A DNA stretch of 64,000 nucleotides from CAIKZJ01 sp041675325 (lineage in GTDB: Bacteria > Bacteroidota > Ignavibacteria > Tepidaquicellales > Tepidaquicellaceae). The notes under the pieces are model-generated. The model did not search any database. It saw only the letters and a program-made list of their open reading frames with translations, and was not told the origin of the DNA. The DNA is taken from contig JBAYUG010000006.1 of NCBI GenBank assembly GCA_041675325.1, forward strand, positions 1-64,000. The letters run 5' to 3'. The translations under genes and the position numbers were made by a program. Below are positions 60,312 to 64,000 of this stretch, in pieces (the stretch's first letter is position 1; every line of letters starts with the position of its first letter).

Positions 60312-61464
60312 TCAATATAATTATTCTATTTTTGATAATTGATAACTTTGAAATCTCTTCTGCAGCAAGAGTCGAGACCTTAGTAATATTTAAAACCGTA
60401 TTCTTCTTAATAACATTCATATCAATCTTAACATCCCCATAGCTGGCATAAACGACATCTATTCCGTGATTAAATATTTCGTCAGTATTTTTCCCTATCT
60501 TTCCGCATATCGCAATAACCGGCTTGTTGTATTTTTTCGCAAGCTTTGCAATACCAACGGGTGCCTTGCCAAAAACACTCTGATTGTCAAGAGAACCCTC
60601 ACCAACTATAACAACATCACAGTTTTGGATTTTCTGTTCCAGGTTTAGAATTTTGATGATACCTTCAATACCGGGAATAATTTCAGCATCAAAAAAGACT
60701 TTCAGGACTGATGCAGTTCCTCCCGCGGCTCCTGCTCCAGGAAAATCGGGTTCTTTTCCTGTCTTTTCCCTTAAGACTTCGGCAAACCGCTTTATAGAAG
60801 CATCAAGTTTTTTTGCCATGTCATGATCTGCACCTTTCTGAAAAGAATAAACAAAGCTTGCTCCATCCGGACCCGTAAGATAATTTTTCACATCGCACAG
60901 GACTGTAAATACAGCACCTGATATATTTTTCTTTAATTGCGAATCATCAAAAGTACAAATATTGTCAAGATCTGAAGCAGACAAAAATTCCGGCAGGGAT
61001 TTTTCGTCTTTATCAAAAAACTTCATGCCAAGTGCAGAAAGCATTCCGATTCCAGCATCATTAGTAGCAGAACCACCAAGTCCAATATATATGTTTTTAT
61101 AACCACTTCTGCAAGCATCCATAATCATCTGTCCGAATCCGTATGTATTAGCAATTAATGGATTAAGTTCATTCTCTTTCAAGAGCGTTATTCCTGAGGG
61201 CTGGGCAATTTCGATAAAAGCATCATTTCCCTTAAAACCAAAGTAAGCTTCAATATCCCTCAAAAGAGGATCTTTTACTGTAATTACCTTTTTTTGGGCT
61301 GATGCAGAATAAATAAATGCATCAACTGTGCCTTCCCCTCCGTCTGCAACCGGAAGCAAAACTACGGAATGATTCCTTTCAATGAATGGTTTAGAAATGA
61401 GTTCCGCTGCCTGCAATGAGGTCAATGTCCCTTTAAAAGAATCAGGTGCTATAAGGATTTTCAT
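60301..61464 (-). CDS. Glycerate kinase (type I, GarK/GlxK family)
   Basis: 387 residues. Phosphorylates D-glycerate to 2- or 3-phosphoglycerate. Family markers are APDSFKGTLTSLQAA near the N-terminus, PVADGGEGTVDAF (about 41-53), GLGGSATNDAG (about 126-136) and the GAGAAGGTA segment (about 230). The product feeds lower glycolysis. It is first of a two-gene operon with a hydroxypyruvate reductase, whose gene overlaps its end by 11 bp. Confidence 0.93.
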   Translation of the reverse strand: MKILIAPDSFKGTLTSLQAAELISKPFIERNHSVVLLPVADGGEGTVDAFIYSASAQKKVITVKDPLLRDIEAYFGFKGNDAFIEIAQPSGITLLKENELNPLIANTYGFGQMIMDACRSGYKNIYIGLGGSATNDAGIGMLSALGMKFFDKDEKSLPEFLSASDLDNICTFDDSQLKKNISGAVFTVLCDVKNYLTGPDGASFVYSFQKGADHDMAKKLDASIKRFAEVLREKTGKEPDFPGAGAAGGTASVLKVFFDAEIIPGIEGIIKILNLEQKIQNCDVVIVGEGSLDNQSVFGKAPVGIAKLAKKYNKPVIAICGKIGKNTDEIFNHGIDVVYASYGDVKIDMNVIKKNTVLNITKVSTLAAEEISKLSIIKNRIIILNET

Positions 61465-61750
61465 TTGTACAATTCATTTTTATTAATATTTGTAAATTAC
61501 TCAAATAAATGTTTATTATACATTCAATTTCTATAAGTGTAGTTTGCTTTCTTCTTAAGATTAAACAGAATAAAAATTTTGGGACAATACAAGACATAAA
61601 TGCTATAAAGTTAATATCATTACAACGTGTTGAAAAATTAATTAACCCGGCGTTTCTTCTATTTTATTTTACTTCAATATTTCTTAACTTAAAATTAAAA
61701 TATTCAAAAATAATTAAAACTATTTCTTGGATAATATTACAAAATGACAA

Positions 61751-62455
61751 GTGAATGACATACAGGAAAATATTGCTATTGTAACAGGTGCAAGCAGAGG
61801 AATAGGTTATGCTATTGCTGTCGAACTGGCACGTCAGGGGTATTCATTAGGATTGATGGCACTAACGGAAGAAGGTATTAAAAAGGCGGCACAGGAAATA
61901 ATGAATCTATTCCCCGAAGTGAAAGTTGTTTCAGATTCGTTCGACGTCGCTGACGGAGCGAGTACAGAGGAATTTGTCCGCAGGGTGAATACCGAACTCG
62001 GAGACGTATCAGTGCTGGTTAACAATGCCGGAGACTATCCTACGGGAACATCCACCATGCCGATAGAAGAGCTACAACGTCTGATGGATGTGAATTTTCT
62101 TGCTGCTACAAGGTTCGTACAGAGTGTACTGCCTTCAATGAAAAGGAATGGCAGTGGATACATATTTAACATTGCTTCGATATGCGGTGTAGAAACTTTT
62201 GCAGATGTAGGCGGTTACTGCGCATCAAAATTTGCTTTAGTGGGATACAGTTCGTCGCTTGCCCAGGAACTCTCACCGTTTGGAATAAAAGTTACTGCAC
62301 TGTGCCCGAGCTGGGTGAACACACGGAAAGCAAGCAGAGCTCCTTTAAAACCGGAAGAAATGATTCAAACAGACGATATCGCTTTATCAATAAGATATTT
62401 ACTCAGTTTAGGTCCGACAGCAACAATACACGAAATAGTAATTCATAATATTTAA
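61751..62455 (+). CDS. SDR-family oxidoreductase, FabG-like, next to phenylalanine hydroxylase
   Basis: 234 residues; the start is a GTG at 61751. The glycine motif is TGASRGIGYA (13-22), NNAGD is at about 92-96, and the catalytic Ser/Tyr/Lys set is in NIASICG and YCASK. It resembles 3-ketoacyl-ACP reductases, but no other fatty-acid gene is near. It lies 24 bp before the phenylalanine hydroxylase gene. Because that enzyme needs a reduced pterin, an SDR of this type could act as a pterin reductase; this is inference from position. Confidence 0.83.
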   Translation: MNDIQENIAIVTGASRGIGYAIAVELARQGYSLGLMALTEEGIKKAAQEIMNLFPEVKVVSDSFDVADGASTEEFVRRVNTELGDVSVLVNNAGDYPTGTSTMPIEELQRLMDVNFLAATRFVQSVLPSMKRNGSGYIFNIASICGVETFADVGGYCASKFALVGYSSSLAQELSPFGIKVTALCPSWVNTRKASRAPLKPEEMIQTDDIALSIRYLLSLGPTATIHEIVIHNI

Positions 62456-62479
62456 TTAAACAATAGCAGGGGTAATCAA

Positions 62480-63376
62480 ATGGAAGGTTTAACAACAACA
62501 AAGTCGCCATACATTGAGCAAGCACAGAAAGACGGGCAGAGGTTTATTAATCAGCCATACGAGCTTTACTCTGAGGAAAACCACAATGCATGGAAGAACC
62601 TTTTTGCACGCATTCAAGACCGCTGGGAAAGATACGCAAATCCAAAATTCCTGGAAGGTGTAGGAAAGTTAAACCTTGACCCGAACCGTGTTCCGAAAAT
62701 TGAAGAGATAAACACATTTCTAAAACCACTGACAGGATTTTCTGCCAAGCCCGTAAGCGGATACATACCTGCCTTTATATTTTTTGATTGCTTAAGAAAC
62801 AGGGATTTTCCGACTACGATTACTGTTCGTGATATTTCAAAACTTGATTACCTGCCGGAACCTGACATGTTTCATGATGTCGCGGGACATGTCCCGATGC
62901 ACACAGACAAAGCATTTGCCGATACATTAGTTAGATTTGGTGAATGCGCACTATCAGCAGCAATGGTGATACAGGATTTAAAAGATAAGGAACTTCAAGT
63001 ACAAAGAGCAAAGTCTGTAATAAAAGCAATGGCACGATTTTTCTGGTTTACTGTTGAATTTGGATTAATACGTTCAGGTAAAGACATACGAGTTTATGGA
63101 AGCGGGCTTTTAAGTTCGTATGGAGAAATATCACACTCTATAGAATCACCTGAGGTTCAGAGATATCCTATACAGCTTGAATGGGCTGTGAACCAGTATT
63201 TTGAAATAGACCACTACCAGCCGCTGCTTTTTATCGTTGATTCATTTGACCATTTGTTCTCGCTTGTTGATGAGCTTGAAAAATGGGTAAAAAACGGAAA
63301 GGTAAATAATGTTTCACCGGGAGAGCCGTTTGTCAGTGATCCTGATGTTGAGAGTTTTTTGACGGCTAAGTTGTAG
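62480..63376 (+). CDS. phhA: Phenylalanine 4-monooxygenase (pterin-dependent aromatic amino acid hydroxylase)
   Basis: 298 residues. Hydroxylates L-phenylalanine to L-tyrosine with Fe(II), O2 and tetrahydropterin. The iron ligands are His132 and His137 in PDMFHDVAGHVPM and Glu193 in FFWFTVEFGLI. The segments GYIPAFIFFDCL and YGSGLLSSYGEISHS match the family. The spacing between the second His and the Glu is about 15 residues longer than in Chromobacterium or animal enzymes. A good ribosome site (AGGGG) lies 10 bases upstream. It follows an SDR gene by 24 bp; no pterin-4a-carbinolamine dehydratase is in the window. Confidence 0.92.
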   Translation: MEGLTTTKSPYIEQAQKDGQRFINQPYELYSEENHNAWKNLFARIQDRWERYANPKFLEGVGKLNLDPNRVPKIEEINTFLKPLTGFSAKPVSGYIPAFIFFDCLRNRDFPTTITVRDISKLDYLPEPDMFHDVAGHVPMHTDKAFADTLVRFGECALSAAMVIQDLKDKELQVQRAKSVIKAMARFFWFTVEFGLIRSGKDIRVYGSGLLSSYGEISHSIESPEVQRYPIQLEWAVNQYFEIDHYQPLLFIVDSFDHLFSLVDELEKWVKNGKVNNVSPGEPFVSDPDVESFLTAKL

Positions 63377-63789
63377 TACAAATGAAAATCCGTTTGTAAG
63401 ATTCACGACGCTACAAGAACTGCAAACAAAGAAAAGGCTTTACTACTGAAATCAAACATAGAAAAGATTTTACCACAGAGTACACAGAACGCACAGAAGA
63501 AAAATTTATTTATTGCTAAGAACAAGAGCTTTAAAAGACATTCACAGAGAACACAGAGATAAAACGGAGATCACAGAGGAAATATTTATTTATTGCTAAG
63601 AGCAGTGCTTTAAAAGATTTTACCACAAAGAACAAGAATGACGTAGGAAAAAATTATTTAATGCTAAGAGCAAGAGAGTAGTCACAAATGCAGTGAATTT
63701 ACATTGAATGATTGAACTTTTACAGGGTCTCTCTACAATTTACAATGTTTGTACATAGTTATTAAAAACTGCATGAGATATATTTGTAA
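63377..63789. other. 413-bp intergenic repeat island
   Basis: No gene. Holds three tandem copies of a 70-80 bp variant of the dispersed module (63462-63680), preceded by a weaker partial copy. The region just before the glycosyltransferase start contains TATATTTG (63779-63786), a -7-like box only 3 bp before the ATG and without a spaced TTG, so its role is doubtful. Confidence 0.75.
63462..63680. repeat. Three tandem copies of an ACAGAG/TTATTGCTAAGA module
   Basis: Units at about 63462-63532, 63533-63611 and 63612-63680. Each has AAAAGA then TTCACAGAG or TACCACAGAG-like blocks, then TTTATTTATTGCTAAGA (third copy TTATTTAATGCTAAGA) and GAGCTTT or similar. The TTTATTGC tail is shared with the copies at 24797-25262. 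Confidence 0.85.
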
Positions 63790-64000
63790 ATGGGACATAA
63801 AATATCAGTTCTGATAACAACATACAACAGCGAAAAGAACATAAGGCGCGCGATTGAAAGTGTTAAATGGTGCGACGAGATTTTAATTGTTGATTCGTAC
63901 AGTAACGACAAAACAATTGCGATTGCCGAAGAATATAATCCGAGAATATTTTACCGAGTTTATGAGGGTTCTTCGAGACAGCTTGAGTATGGAGTATCTC
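63790..64000 (+). CDS. Partial glycosyltransferase family 2 (WaaE/KdtX-like start)
   Basis: The ATG at 63790 opens a frame that stays open to the window end (70 codons). It begins with the nucleotide-binding strand ISVLITTYNSEKNI, then VKWCDEILIVDSYSND, and continues with EGSSRQLEYG. The spacing and the KWCDEI-(L/V)-IVDS segment match GT2 enzymes of the lipopolysaccharide core WaaE/KdtX type. The C-terminal part is outside the window. Confidence 0.8.
   Translation, partial: MGHKISVLITTYNSEKNIRRAIESVKWCDEILIVDSYSNDKTIAIAEEYNPRIFYRVYEGSSRQLEYGVS

Noticed and set aside
61509..61754. 81-codon open frame before the SDR gene
   Set aside because: AT-rich composition, no conserved pattern, and its end overlaps the GTG start of a well-supported gene.
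1..64000. Insertion sequence, prophage or integrative element
   Set aside because: No transposase, integrase, phage structural or conjugation gene is seen; repeats are all non-coding.

Overview
The window looks like a chromosome segment of a Bacteroidota/Chlorobiota-group bacterium, most likely from the Ignavibacteria side. Four secreted proteins end in the type IX secretion (T9SS) sorting domain with the NYPNPFNPST motif and a KKM-x-LIK-like tail. Several promoters fit the Bacteroidota -33/-7 pattern (TTG, then TAnnTTTG). The DNA is AT-rich, many starts lack a Shine-Dalgarno, and DUF4097, DUF4270-like, DUF5686, DUF1573 and YARHG proteins are present. I see no rRNA, tRNA, CRISPR array, prophage, transposase or integrase. 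The window is mostly core genome with several repeat-filled intergenic islands.

Layout. 1-3163 (minus): a partial gene that may be hutI, an OppD-type ABC ATPase, a GlmM-like phosphohexomutase and a pyrophosphorylase-only GlmU. 3164-4431: a non-coding island with two diverged inverted-repeat-bounded units. 4432-9720 (plus): a T9SS cargo protein, then hutU-pyrD-rhomboid. 9717-12669 (minus): a compact ECF sigma operon with a likely membrane anti-sigma protein, a DUF4097 lipoprotein, a small membrane protein and a YARHG lipoprotein. 12805-16668 (minus): lysine 2,3-aminomutase, a GNAT acetyltransferase and two D-Ala-D-Ala-ligase-like ATP-grasp enzymes, tightly packed behind a good promoter. This is the strongest candidate here for an undescribed pathway, perhaps an acetylated beta-lysine peptide or osmolyte. 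16884-20072: periplasmic thioredoxin, then FkbM methyltransferase and two glycosyltransferases. 20665-24244 (plus): lemA, a nucleotidyltransferase/degenerate phosphomannomutase fusion, and ptsN. 25420-29589 (plus): DUF47-PiT phosphate transport, an SDR, a META lipoprotein and a TPR protein. 29638-32276 (minus): a DUF1573-DoxX-rhodanese set and ruvB. 33016-35294 (plus): methyltransferase and polysaccharide flippase.

35298-45362 is a roughly 10 kb run of minus-strand genes with short gaps or overlaps: glgA, a GmhB-like phosphatase, a DUF4270-like lipoprotein, an outer-membrane barrel, rpiB, glyA, tatC, a polyprenyl synthase, a GDP-mannose dehydratase-like enzyme, VanZ and a lipoprotein. 45535-54686 is rich in exported proteins: a small membrane protein, a subtilase, a BNR-like protein, an M28 peptidase, a thioredoxin-like protein, a CxxCH protein and a DUF5686 outer-membrane protein. 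54683-61464 carries housekeeping genes (rsmG, hppA, pth, rplY) and a hydroxypyruvate reductase/glycerate kinase pair. 61751-63376 pairs an SDR with a phenylalanine hydroxylase. The window ends inside a family 2 glycosyltransferase, after a third repeat island.

Together the genes describe an envelope-rich, T9SS-secreting heterotroph. It has amino-acid catabolism (urocanase, phenylalanine hydroxylase, methylmalonyl-CoA epimerase), nucleotide-sugar and surface-glycan synthesis, glycogen synthesis and pyrophosphate-driven proton pumping.
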